Below the pieces are notes generated by a model that ran no database searches, was not told the origin of the DNA, and worked only from the letters and a program-made list of their open reading frames with translations. The translations under genes were made by a program, and so were the position numbers. Positions 37,641 through 48,472 of a DNA stretch of 64,000 nt are shown here, piece by piece. Source of the DNA: Ophiodon elongatus (taxonomy: Eukaryota; Chordata; Actinopteri; Perciformes; Hexagrammidae); NCBI GenBank assembly GCA_016806645.1, contig JACSYO010000469.1, forward strand, positions 2,358,501-2,422,500, given 5' to 3'. Positions within the stretch are counted from its first letter, which is position 1, and every line of letters begins with the position of its first letter.

Positions 37641-39324
37641 TCAAGTGGACGGACTAATGTTGGTAGTCCTGTTAACACTGGACCTGTTCTCGCAGCAAAA
37701 AGTAGCTTCATCCTGAGCAGCTCTCTCCTCACCATCCCCTCTGGTCTTTGTGTGCATGCTTTTGGGTGCTACTGTCAAATGTTTGGACTGTGTTCTTGAT
37801 GGCTTAATCCCTTCTTTTTTTTGCTGACTGAATGATAAGAATTCTCTCTTCTCCATTTGTCAACTTCACGTCTATATTTTATGGAGAAGGCAAATGCAGA
37901 TCCACCTGTCCTGAGCCAGATGTTGGAGAAGGCATAATAGCAATGAGTTGTATTCTTAGTTAGGAATACAGACAGGGAACTGTGACTACAATTATAGTCT
38001 TTAACAAGGAGAACAGTGTGTCCTTGATTAATGTATACCAGTCTTGTACATAATACTATATGTAGCCTGTTGGCACATAAGATGAAATCCTGACCTGGGG
38101 ACAGATTACAAGCTAGCTGTAATCATGATTTACACAGTAGTGATAAAAAACAAACAAAGATAAAACCGCCCCAAAAAAAGACATTGAAATGCATACAAAT
38201 TAATTGGTTTATAGATAATGAATCTGGATATACAGTAACTGGATAACACCTGTCTCTCCATAAAAACACACCACTTATGGACATAGAACACACGTTGGAT
38301 TTTCAGGTGATTCAGTAGGTCAATGGTTAATACATTTTCAATGACCAAGTTTTAATATCTAGATCTTAAGTCTCACAATTTCAGCTATTTCAATATTTCA
38401 ACTGGTACGTGCTTGAAAAGGAACGCATGTTCATGCACACAATTTACACCCCTATCCGTTCATTTCGTTATTTTAACTGTTTCTAAATTGAAAACATTGA
38501 TATAATGAATAAAAAAAACTTTTGAATGACGTCATACAGACTAAGAGGGTAGTATATTGTCGAATGATAATATAGTCAGACGTGATGCTTATGATCATCA
38601 TTCAGATGCACAATAGGCACAATAGCGGATGGTCTCCTCTGAATATGTAACAATTTGCTTTGTGAGGGATGATATGGCTCAGAAAACCCTGACAGCTGGG
38701 TTGATAGAGAGGTTTTAAGTTACAAGTCTGTCTGAATCTTCAATCTGTTATTGTCTCGTGAAAGAAATTACATCACAAGTTATGGAAAACTTGCAATGTA
38801 CAAGGAGCCAACTGGCTCGAGCCACTTGAATATGAAGTAAGTTGTGTTGGTCATGAGATTTCATCACATAGGTCACGGCAGTAAGTAGTCGTCCACTCTT
38901 CTGGGGTATACATAAACAAATCTTTGCTTCAGCATGACAATAAAAGCCTCTGCGTACAGTGTGGACCTCATATGAGAGTAGGAGATGTCTCACAGGTCAC
39001 AAGGTTAACTGCCACTAACAAAATATTTATTTTGAGGTTCTTCAGTGTGATGTTTGTTTTCTTGTGTGTAGCGGCGAGACATATGACACACTGCCATCTT
39101 TTATATCCTGTCAGCATGTGACAGAGCTTGCAAGACAATATGTCATTGAGGAGGTGTCACTGTGTCTGTCTGTGTAAATCATATCATAATTTTTTGAGAG
39201 CACAACTCAACATATACACTTTAATTGGCACCCCCAATAATGTAGATACTTCTTTTATTTTTTTTTTATTTGCAACATCAAGCATATGTAGCTGTTGATT
39301 CACTCTATTGATCCAACTCAAGAT
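37641..39324. other. Noncoding stretch with one unrecognised charged frame
   Basis: A lysine/arginine/serine-rich minus-strand frame of 71 codons (37641-37856) lies directly upstream of the hAT fragment and might be more of the same element, but it has no hAT motif. A perfect CRE-type palindrome TGACGTCA lies at 38527-38534. Nothing else is seen. Confidence 0.4.
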
Positions 39325-39430
39325 GGGTACTAGGGCTGTCAACAAATATTCTAAATTCAAATATATATTTTGATAGTAAAAAAAACAAATATTCAACATG
39401 AAATGAAAAAAATTAATATTCAATTATTTT
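39325..39430 (+). repeat. hAT-like terminal repeat end (single end only)
   Basis: ACTAGGGCTGTCAACAAAT (39327-39345) is followed by ATATTC/GAATATT-rich subterminal sequence. TAGGGCTGTCAAC(G/A)AAT with ATTCGAAT-type repeats is a frequent start of non-autonomous hAT elements in fish. I found no matching inverted end in the window, so the copy appears truncated. Confidence 0.45.
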
Positions 39431-40704
39431 ATGGGAAGCGAGACGAGAGTGGCACGTACATTCAGTCATACAATCCACTCTGCCCGTCTGTCAGAAGCAG
39501 CTCCAGAGGAGAGGAGTGGATATTGGCTCCCTAACCTGCCTTCAACTGTTTGACTGACAGCAGACATTTACTGATCCAAAATAATTTTCATGTTGGCTCC
39601 ATGGGAAGAAATCTACAGTTTTTGTCGGCCCACGTGTTGGTTAATGGATTTTATTTCCCCGCCCAACGTAGCAAGTGAGGGGACTCTGCCTGTAATCCCT
39701 GCAATAAAAGGCGAGCTCAGAGAAAGACTGGTTGCCTTGATCATACTTGATAGATACTGTTTAAAAGGCTTCTAATAAGTCTTTCAGTAGAGCTTGTTCA
39801 ACAACAACCGTAAAGATGGCAGAGAGTGACACCGTGTCATAACAGCAAGCGTTACGCTACGTAAACTAAGCACATGACTATCAGCTGTGCACTCGAGATC
39901 AGACTGGAGACTTAACCACTTAAAATAGGGACGAGTAGTATTTGTTCATTCTGACGTTTGTACTTTTTAAACAGAAAACACATGTTTTATGTTGTGATAT
40001 CTACTGGAAATGGCATATCAACCGCAATAAGGAAACTTTCATCTCCCTGGCAATCTTCCTCCAGCCAGCTGTCACCTTATTTAGGTTTTTGTAGTGAAAC
40101 GAGGAGGTATCATGTAGATAACGAATCAGCCGAACCTCATCCATCGTGTTGCTCTCAAAGGGAGTGACAGGAATAAATAGAAGCAGGGCGTATCACAAAA
40201 AGTTGAAAACGGTGCGTTGCCCTGCACGGTGCTATGTCACTCGCGATCAGTTAGGACATAGTGCTATGGACATAATGCGCAAAAGAAGATATTAGAATAG
40301 TTAGAAACTCACATCACCTTTACATCACAGATACTTTCTATGGAGTGGTTGGGATCTGATGGAGATCGGATTTGTTAAGCACCTTACATAATATATATAC
40401 ATAATAATGAGAAAAGGCCATTCAGCAAGACAAGTGATGTTTTCGTAAATCTTTTTAGTGTCAAAATGTCTCAAATTTCTTATTTATAGGCAAAGTCTGC
40501 ACATATTTCATGAAATATGCATATTTCTGTGTCCATTGTCATCTAATACCAGGGTCTCCCTATAATTACATCATATGAAAAAAATCTTTGCCTGAGTAGG
40601 CAGTGACCTGTCAATGTGGCGTATGGATACGTCTATATTGCAAAGGGATAGAAACATAGTCTAAAATATAATCTACATTAGTTAGGCAGACATACAAGAC
40701 AATG

Positions 40705-41070
40705 AACGTCACGAGAGACAGAGAGAGAGAGATTGGTGTCAGCGCACAAGTAGTAAATAGCTTAATCACTCTTATAAAATGCGAAAAAGTGCAACATACG
40801 AGTGTCTGGCGACAGCGCACCGACATAAAGAAAACAGAGAGAGAAAACTTTATGTCAGTGCACCAGTAGGAAACAGCTAATTCACAACAGAAAAATGCAC
40901 AAAAGCGCACCTTCACACAATGAGCTTGTAATGATGACACACCAGGATGGAGAAAGTAGAGTGAGAAATCTTTATGTCAGCGCACCAGTAGATAACTGCT
41001 TATTCACTCTTACAAAATGCAGCGCATCCAAACACAATGAGCGTCTGGCAACGGCATACCAGGATATATG
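40705..41070. repeat. Three-copy minisatellite, period about 116-122 bp
   Basis: The phrase TGTCAGCGCACCAGTAG and variants recurs at about 40737, 40853 and 40975. Each copy is followed by an AACAGCTTATTCACTC-like phrase, then AAAATGC...GCGCA, then ACAATGAGCGTCTGGC, and by a GAGAGAGAAA run before the next unit. Copies differ by roughly a fifth of positions. Spacing is 116 then 122 bases. No shared reading frame is kept across copies, so coding use is unlikely. Confidence 0.8.
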
Positions 41071-41182
41071 GATATCATTTTCGTTTTTAAAGGAGGCACA
41101 TGTGACTTTCCCTATGGACTGAAATTTCAATGATGTCTTTGTCAAAGTCCACCTTGTTAAGTGTATTCCTCAATTTCCTAAT

Positions 41183-41863
41183 TCACTCCTTTAAATGAAA
41201 ACATGAGTCATGGATGAAAGACTGTATTTTTCCATTCTGTGGCGGCTGAAGGTCTTTATGCGCTTTCACGTTGAAACGGTCCTTTCCACAGATGGTAGAA
41301 GGTACAGTGAAGAACAGCCTCAAAGGTGTTGTGGCCTCGGAGACAGTCTCCTGCAGATCATTGTCTGTTAACAAAGTAAGCAAAGGTACAGGTATCGTGT
41401 GTTAGAACCTCACCATGTGGGTGAACAAAGAAAGGCCTACATGTACAAAAAAATAGTTGATTAAGTTTGTTAATAGTTTTATTGATAGCAATAATTATCT
41501 TTAAATATTTGCTAATAAACAAACCTGCTTCTACCAGATCCCAACAACTGTTTGTGAAGAATGTTGCATATCTGGACAGGCTCTTCAATATGTTAGTCAT
41601 TAGATGTAGCTGTGCTTTTCTTGCTGTCGACTGAGCTGTTATCAAGAACAATAATAGAATATAATTTTCTTCTCATCTCTTACGGGTATGTTGTGGCGGG
41701 TCTCCTTATTTAGTTTCATTATTTTGTTGTTGTTGAAACAATCATAAAAACTGTCAAATTGCTCTTGCAGATTGTTTAAGGTACACATGGTGTTTTTGAG
41801 GCAGACAGAGCATAGGCCAATATCCATAACCTTGGTTTGAAGAAGACGGCACAGTGCATCTGT
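41183..41863 (-). CDS. Unrecognised spliced reading frame (3 exons, 5' incomplete)
   Basis: Three minus-strand exons join in one frame. Exon A is 41863-41684 (180 nt), after the acceptor TTTTTAACTAG and before the donor GTAAGAG. Exon B is 41630-41525 (106 nt), after ...AACAGCTCAG and before GTTTGTTT. Exon C is 41364-41183, after CTTACTTTGTTAACAG, ending in TGA. Together they make 468 nt: 155 codons plus stop, with phases 0 and 1 matching. The product is soluble-looking and largely helical, with no signal peptide in the visible part. It is rich in Cys in exon A (LCSVCLKNTMC) and basic in exon C. I recognise no family. Intron 1 is only 53 nt, shorter than most fish introns, which weakens the case. 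The 5' exon is unresolved: a frame at 42091-41864 (IEAVAEVIRSHIENC region) lies upstream but has no good donor in phase. It may be a TE-encoded gene, a gene relic or chance. Confidence 0.35.
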
Positions 41864-42510
41864 CTAGTTAAAAATGCCATCAGTAGAAAACAGGTTAATG
41901 ATCAATGCCTGAAACCATAGTGAGGGTCGCGCCATCCCAGACATCTGAGTTTTCCATCCCTGATATTTGAGTCTTGTTTGTGATTTCCGTGATTTCATCC
42001 ACTTTTTGCAATTTTCTATATGACTCCTGATAACCTCGGCAACGGCTTCAATTAAATCATCCTGAGTCCGATTTGATGTGGCGGTAAACACCTTTCAGGA
42101 GCCTAAATGTGAAGCTAACATGTCATCTTGTCTGCTTCATGCCATTATGTCTGCTGAGAACATTGCAGAGCTATATCCTAGGAATTTAAAGCATGTGCTG
42201 TATTACCATAACTCCCTTATCTATTAACATAGTATCAGCATTAGTGATGTCATGATACTTCTGACTTTCTAACTTTGATACAATACCTTGAAAAATATCA
42301 ATGATTGTATTGTATTGTATATTTTGAGGGCATAAAATCTTAAGTCTTTATTGACGCACTTTGAGAGCAAAATTAACTGTCTAGGTAATTAATGGGAAAC
42401 ACTGAAGACTGTACCATGTCAACGTCAACCTGGAAATGATAATATTCAACCGGAGAAAACGAGAAGAGTGGCGAGAAGACAACACTGCGAGTGAGTGAGA
42501 GAAGGCGGGG

Positions 42511-42783
42511 CTAAGTGGGCAATGCAGCGGTTAGTGCAGGTGTGTGAAGTGTGTCAGGAGTGAAAAGAAGAGTGAGAAAACAGAGCTGGTACAGATGTAT
42601 CGAATGTGCAGAAAATGATTTAGTTATGTCCTGATCAATGATTGTTCCCGAGTCCAAAATGTCAATTCCAAGTTTTAAATCACTCTGCGTGTGATTCAAG
42701 TCAAAGTCGACGACTCGATACCCCCCATCTCTGGCGCCGAGTGACGACGAGCCGTACAAGAGAGAGAGGATGTCATCTGACAT
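42511..42783 (-). CDS. Unrecognised 90-codon frame, possible first exon
   Basis: It starts at ATG (MSDDILSLLYGSSSLGARDG), acidic and fairly complex for the first 50 residues, then turns hydrophobic and low in information. It lies 0.4 kb upstream of the exon-like frames on the same strand. No strong in-phase GT donor connects it to them, so linkage is speculative. The local GC and CpG content is higher than in flanking DNA. Confidence 0.2.
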   Translation of the reverse strand: MSDDILSLLYGSSSLGARDGGYRVVDFDLNHTQSDLKLGIDILDSGTIIDQDITKSFSAHSIHLYQLCFLTLLFTPDTLHTPALTAALPT

Positions 42784-43084
42784 AAGACAGGGTCAATCTT
42801 TGCCTCATCATTGATCATTCAACACGGTGTCAGAACCGTGACGAGCCAAAGCTGCAGACAGAATTAAATAAATAAACACAATTTATAAAATTATGAATTC
42901 TGAATGTGAAGAATTGATCAATAAATACATACAATTGTAATGTACTTTTAACATTTCCTTTTTAGCTTTGGTGAGACACTGCCTACCCTGACCACACAAC
43001 ACTACAGCCGGTTGTGAGGTCGGACTGGATGTGTTCAAATTTTAAACAGAAACCAGGACATATTTAGAGACCCCTGTTTTTCAA

Positions 43085-43135
43085 TGACGTTACCTGTCTA
43101 AATAAAGGTTAAAGAAATAAATTAAAGAAATCAGC
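43085..43135 (+). repeat. Possible non-LTR retrotransposon tail
   Basis: GTCTAAATAAAGGTTAAAG followed by AAATAAATTAAAG. The word TAAATAAAGGTTAAA is a frequent 3' tail of fish LINE copies. No reverse-transcriptase coding is visible upstream, so only the tail would remain. Confidence 0.3.
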
Positions 43136-43139
43136 TGAA

Positions 43140-44955
43140 GCAAGAACATTTTCTGTATTTTATTTTGACTTGCTTTGAGCCACATTATCATATTTATCTC
43201 AAATGTACTGCAACATGCCTGTCTGACAGTCTGCCCAAGGTTGTTGCTCTTTAATTTGGCACAGACTGTCTAATCAGATCAGTGTGTGAGAAGATGGCTG
43301 TCGCTGATGTCAAGGAAAGGACAGCTGACAGAGACACAGAGGTTGATAGACAATGGAGGGAAGTGAATAAATATCGGAGGCTTTTGAGAAAAATATGTAA
43401 AGAAATCCACTGCTAACAATCACACAATACAGTTGGCACGGTATGTCAAACTGAACTCTTTATATTAGTGTACTGCTATTGCCGTCATTTTGTGAGTAAT
43501 TTGTGGGCTCACCATAATTGCTGTTGGTGCTTGTTAACAAATCTGTTCAAGAGGTTCATTTTTTTTAATGAGATGCATTTGATAGTTCAATAGTTTATTA
43601 TTAGATGAGGTAAGGACATACTTTATAAACATTCTAATTTCAATAATTATAGCCCCCATCACTGCTTGTATTTGTGTCAATGGCTCTCAAGATGCATTTT
43701 GAATGCATCTGAAACTTCACAGTCTGAACTCGGGGCCACCTCTTATCCAAAATCCTGCAGTTCTATCACATCAGCAGACCGTACTACTATCATCTGAATC
43801 ATTAAGCCAAATTAATGATGCATAATATTCAGTGTGCCTCTCTGTCCAAGGTTCTTTCTTGTGGAGGTTAAACTCAACGAATACTGAGTATGTGTGCACG
43901 AGTTTTAAAAAGAAAAAGCGGTTAAATCATGGATGGGGTTTATTAGATATTAACCCCAGGAAAGGGCTGATCTTAATTATATCTATCAAAGCAGTTCAAA
44001 GATTTTTTTTATTTTTCATCTTTTTTTGCTTGGTTTGGCCTTTAGCGACGTTGCCTCATACGCTGGACTTTTTTTCCAGTCAGTAACATTGCATTTATAT
44101 GGTTATCTATTCATCTATGTACCTGGTTGTGGTTTTACAATGACACGTACACTCAAGTGACCTCATTAGCATTGCAAATTCCCTAGCTATTAGAAAGATT
44201 TCCTTCTCAGAGATGTAGGATCTATAGCACTCTGACTTTGTATCATCAGCACTGTTAACTTTGGAACTTCCCCTTTAGATTCATGTCTCAGTTTGCTTTG
44301 TGAGTCAAGGTCATGTCAATGATAAATTGGACATTGCTTTCGTGCCAGAATTTGAGACCCCTTTATCTCTTTAAATCACTGCCTTAAGGCTCTAAATTGA
44401 GAAAACAGCCAGGGTCTCATTTCCAAAACCATCTGAGCATAATAAGTATGAGCTGTTCAATGCCATTTATGTGTCGATCTGCTGGAGTGCAGAGATGGAG
44501 TGCAGGTACCGCCAAGGACCCATTATTTCAGACCCCCACAGTTTCAGAGAATTGCAAAGGTGCCTCTCCACGTATCTCAGCACATTTTCATTTGCTGCAT
44601 TGTCATAACGTGTGTTTCTACCCATTTGTATATAAATGCTATTTTTACTAAATTCTGTATATGTAAACATGCCAAATGATAAGTTCAGTTATACAGTATA
44701 GTTCAGTTCCACTATTTAAATGTGTTTAGTGTTGAATTCACTATTTCTAAAAAGGCATTTATTGCATATCTAGATGCAAATGCTGTCCCACATTACACCC
44801 ACAATTAAGTATATTGGCTGGTAAAAAAAATCATGCACAATATCAAAAACTGATGTGTAAAAAGCTCAAATGAAGCTGTAGCAGAAATTCAGTCAGGAAG
44901 ACTATATTTTTACATGCCTAGGCCCATAGTCTATTTCTCATACATCAGCCATTCA
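43140..44955. other. Gene-free noncoding stretch
   Basis: Open frames are 84 codons or fewer and unrecognised; no named repeat. Confidence 0.5.
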
Positions 44956-44960
44956 CTCCT

Positions 44961-45578
44961 CACTGGCGGTGTAATGGACCCGTGTCGATCCGTGATCGGT
45001 ATGGATCCCCCTCGCGGTTCGGCACGCGTGCAGACCGCGGATTAATTACACAGTTTAACATTAATCATCACAGAGTGAAATAAAGTTTTACTGACAATCG
45101 TTAGCCGCCAATATATGTAAATTATTCAAATATGTGATCAGGACATTGGCATTTATGCTTTTCTAGTCGTTGCGCTCTGATAATGTTACATTGTGAACCA
45201 ATCCGTGTTTAAATTGACAGGAGGAGAACGAAGGTTCAGTTACATTATAATCCGTTCAGGCTCTGTTCTATGATAAATAATAAGTATTGGGCGAAGATAA
45301 ATTATAATGTTATTGTGATGTTTACACAAGAACATCAATAGATATTAGAGATGAAATGTGTCCTGTTTAACTTCCTAACACTAGCTCCAGGCAGCATACA
45401 ATACATAATTAAAATACAATCTTTTATTTCCTTATCATTTGAATTCTATGTATTGAAAAAAACGTGATCAGGGATCTCAAAAAGTTATATTTGCTACCTT
45501 TTTTCTTTTCTGCTGATCCGATCTTTGATCCGATCCGATACGATTCAAACCTTGAGTTTTATGATCCATTGCACCACT
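44961..45578. mobile_element. hAT-like non-autonomous element (MITE), about 0.62 kb
   Basis: The left end GCGGTGTAATGGACC (44966-44980) and the inverted right end GTGGTGCAATGGATC (complement of 45562-45576) match at 12 of 15 positions. Both are followed inside by GATCCG-rich subterminal repeats (GATCCGTGATCGG on the left, GATCCGATCCGATACG on the right). Inside, GGATTAATTACACAGTTTAA and TTAATCATCACAGAGTGAA are words I recognise from an abundant fish hAT-derived element. ACTCCT flanks both ends (44955-44960, 45579-45584) as a possible partial target duplication. It encodes no protein. Confidence 0.65.
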
Positions 45579-46900
45579 ACTCCTTTCTCACTCACAATTC
45601 CCTTGCTGTCATTGTTCAGGGCTCTCAATCATGATATCAGCTGTTTAGATCAGCTGGTCTCCTCTGTCCAATTGCAAAACAATATAATTACATCACTAGC
45701 CTATCATCTTGCTGCTGTCTCTTTAAATATGATTGTCTCTCTACCTTCAGTACGTTCATGCTGCTGTTACGCACACGCTCTCCATCAGCCCAGTTTCTGT
45801 GTGTTTTTTTTATTACGAACCAACGCGATTGGCAAATGTCCAAATTACCTTATTCCAGTCTCGTTTGAAGGAGCAAGCCGACTTCCAGTTCCTCAACAGT
45901 GGAGAAAACATATTCTCCCTCTCGTTTCCCTGCCTGAGAATCTCACCAGTTACTCCAGGTCACTCTGTGCAGGTAACAACCTGATCGGCACCATGCAGTC
46001 TCCGGCTAAATCCAGTGAACTATCCATGCAGGACACAGGGACGAATATCCTTAAGCTTCTGCCTCACCGGCTTCCCTCGCCACCGGTTCCTCATTGCAGC
46101 GGCCTCGTGCGCTTCACATTCGATCGATCAAGGCAAAGACATTAATCAATGTGTCCCACCAGGACCTCAATCGGATAAATATGGTCAGGCTGCTATCAAT
46201 AGTTTTTAGGCGCTGTCCAAACCGTAACATTGTTTAATTCTCTTGGCGTTCCCCTGTTAAACGGTAGAACTATTACCGTAAGTACAGTTGTTCGGGACTT
46301 TTAACTCCAGTATACTGTGACGTTTTATTATGTTATGTTTTATGGTTTGATTTTCAATCGAGCAAAGGGAAGTACTTAATGACAAAAGGCACGGTCATTC
46401 ATGACATTCTCAGAAGTTATCTATATCAGCGCAACTCATGAAGTCCGTAAGCAGGATCACAGCGGCCTCATTCAAGCAAAGGGCCCTGGTCATCACTGAC
46501 CTCATCACAAACCACAATAAGCATGCTCAGTTGGCATAACGCCAACTCTCTTCCTTGGTGTACCAGTGTTTTTCTTTTCACTCGGAAGTCGTGACTTATG
46601 TCCATCAGTGGGCTTTTGAAGGTTATCACGGTCAGTGGTTCTCAGACTCTGGCCTCCCTCTAATTTGCATCGTGTAAGATATCGGACCACAGAAGCTCTC
46701 AGGTCTGGGGCAAGCAACGGAAACACAAACGCCTCTCAACAATTCTCATGCCTAAATCAGTCGTCAGCATTCTTTCGATGTGAGCATTCCTCTTCAAGAT
46801 TCATGTGAAAGCATCACGCAGTTAGCTGCCACGCAAGTCATCATCGCAACCTTTTAGGTCACAGTGAAAGTGCTCGCTCCGTAAATGTGCATTGCTCAGA
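45579..46900. other. Unclassified GC/CpG-richer block with the longest ORF
   Basis: The composition shifts here: more C, more CpG and no poly-A/T runs. The longest open frame of the window (plus strand, up to 206 codons, 45525-46145) crosses it. That frame starts inside the MITE at a non-ATG codon and is Ser/Leu/Pro-rich with no motif I know. A second frame (45733-45984) overlaps it. No promoter or splice structure is convincing. It may be the inside of a decayed retroelement of unknown type, since a TATA-bearing segment at its 3' side recurs near 48.5 kb. Confidence 0.35.
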
Positions 46901-46901
46901 T

Positions 46902-46985
46902 TCTATATATGCATATAACTGGTGGTGAAGCTATGTCGCTGCTCACTGTCCTCTCAGATATTCAGTTTTTCTGGGCATAGTGGAC
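46902..46985 (+). repeat. Direct-repeat partner 1 (TATA-bearing segment)
   Basis: ATTCTATATATGCATATAA, then GGTGGTG, then GCTATGTCGCTGCTCACTGT and a terminal CATAG. The same order of words recurs at 48473-48567. Two diverged copies on one strand about 1.57 kb apart could be solo or paired long terminal repeats, or two copies of one dispersed element. Confidence 0.45.
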
Positions 46986-47047
46986 CTCAACATTATATTC
47001 ACGTATTCCTGTTCACAATAATCATTCAGATCATCAAAAGGTTAAAA

Positions 47048-47104
47048 TAAATAATAATAATAATAAAAAAATATATATATATTTATATATATATATATGT
47101 ATGT
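47048..47104. repeat. AAT and TA microsatellites
   Basis: (AAT)n at 47048-47065 and an interrupted (TA)n at 47071-47104. Confidence 0.92.
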
Positions 47105-47280
47105 GTGGCTGATATTGTTTTCCCCTTGTGCATCATAATGTAAAAATGAACTACCACAGGAGCGGTCCTTTGTACTTTGTCAGTTGCTTCTTGTATGTCT
47201 GGTTGGTCAGATGCAGTCACAAATCGTGTCAGGTGTATAGCAGGATCACCCAAAAAATAAAAAGTTGGGCACCCAGGTGG

Positions 47281-47580
47281 TAAATGGTAAATGGACTGTA
47301 CTTGTATAGCGATTTTCTAGGCTTGCAACCACTCAAAGCGCTTTAAGACTACATGCCATCATTCACCTATTCCCACCCATTCATACACTGATGGCGGGAG
47401 CTACCATGCAAGGTGCCACCTGCCCATCAGGACTCTAACTAACATTCACACCCATTCACACAGCTTGCGGGAGAAATTTGGGGTTAAGTGTCTTGCCCAA
47501 GGACACATCGACATGGACAAGCGGAGCCGAGGATCGAACCGCCAATCCTCTGAATGAAGGAAAACGCGCATGCACCAAGA
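47281..47580 (+). repeat. Teleost dispersed repeat (AAATGGACTGTA family)
   Basis: TAAATGGTAAATGGACTGTA, TTGTATAGCGATTTTCTAG, CCACTCAAAGCGCTTTA, CATTCACCTATTC, GTGTCTTGCCCAAGGACAC, GGAGCCGAGGATCGAACC and CCAATCCTC follow the order of a very abundant fish repeat whose consensus ends near GGATCGAACCnCCnACC. The copy is nearly full length for the part I remember. It is about 300 bp and carries no coding sequence. Confidence 0.8.
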
Positions 47581-47582
47581 CT

Positions 47583-47710
47583 GAGTTTACCTCTGCAGCC
47601 CTGGTTCAAATCCAATGAGGGCTCTTCTCTGCATGTCACCCCTCTTTTTCCCCCACTTTCCTCTCCAGTATATCACTCTCCGCTGTCTCATCTCATTAAA
47701 AAATCAGAGT
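47583..47710 (+). repeat. SINE-like fragment with tRNA B-box-like word
   Basis: CTGGTTCAAATCCAATGAGG carries a GGTTCAAATCC B-box-like sequence. It is followed by TTCTCTGCATGTCACCCC, a pyrimidine-rich run, then CTGTCTCATCTCATTAAAA. The chain CTGCATGTCATCCCC, CTCTCTCCC, CTGTCCTATCATTAAAG is a common fish short repeat. No tRNA cloverleaf can be drawn, so this is not a tRNA gene. Confidence 0.55.
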
Positions 47711-47954
47711 TTGAGGATGGGTAAAGCCATCTGGAGAAGGTGGGTAAGAAGTGGTGAATGGGCTATGAGCCCAGCCCACCTGATTTGGCATCTTAGTGTC
47801 GTGATTCCATTGCAAGATGGCCTCCTGTTGATGTATTGTACGTATTCATTCATTTGTTATTCATTGCGTTCTTCTAAACTACTATTCATAGCTTTCTGCC
47901 AACGTACACTACTTCGTGGTCTAATATGTCCTCACATTTCCTATCATGTGTTGG

Positions 47955-48058
47955 ATGCTGCTATTTGACCCTGTCTCGGCTAGGGTCTCACCGTAAAATA
48001 GGTTTTAATCTCAGTGTGTGTCTTCTTAGTTAAATAAAGGTAAATTACATTATTTACA
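47955..48058 (+). repeat. Possible LINE-type tail
   Basis: GACCCTGTCTCGGCTAGGGTCTC, interrupted by change from consensus, then TTTTAATCTCAGTG and TTAGTTAAATAAAGGTAAA. This looks like the ATCTCA...GGTTAAATAAAGGTAAA tail carried by many fish non-LTR elements. Confidence 0.4.
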
Positions 48059-48068
48059 TTTCATCAGC

Positions 48069-48240
48069 ATTGGGGATCTGTTAGCGGAATCCCATTCGTA
48101 GCAGCAGCAGCAGCAGCAGCATTGGGTGATCTGTTAGCGGAATCCCATTCGTAGCAGCAGCAGCAGCAGCATTGGGTGATCTGTTAGCGGAATCCCATTC
48201 GTAGCAGCAGCAACAGCAGCAGCAGCATTGGGTGATCCAT
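48069..48240. repeat. Minisatellite of about 50-56 bp units carrying CAG runs
   Basis: Three units begin at 48069, 48121 and 48171: ATTGGGTGATCTGTTAGCGG, then AATCCCATTCGTA, then a (GCA)n run. Lengths are 52, 50 and 56 bases, differing mainly in CAG number (about seven, six and eight, the last interrupted by CAA). A fourth, partial unit begins at 48227. The runs read as poly-Ala, poly-Leu or poly-Cys in minus-strand frames, which are artefacts. Confidence 0.92.
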
Positions 48241-48472
48241 TGTGTCGAGTCCATATCGAGTTCCGTCTTGACCTGCTCTATACAATAAGTATAGATACAT
48301 TGATTGTTCAGGCTCTGCCCATGCCTCTTTAAGTTTGCTCTCAATCCCTCATAAGTCATATTAAAACTGGTGTTTGAGCTTTTGTTACTGCTTCTGCTTT
48401 CATTGTCTTGCCTGCTATCATATTCTGCTATTATTGCATCGTATTATTGCATTCCGTACTCATGCCTGCCCA

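Noticed and set aside
45525..46145. 206-codon ORF as a real gene
   Set aside because: It begins at a non-ATG codon inside a MITE and has no recognisable motif; kept only as an unclassified block.
47590..47612. tRNA gene suggested by a GGTTCAAATCC word
   Set aside because: No A-box at proper distance and no cloverleaf; the context matches a fish SINE-like repeat.
48069..48240. CRISPR array
   Set aside because: The units are contiguous tandem copies without unique spacers, and the genome is clearly eukaryotic.
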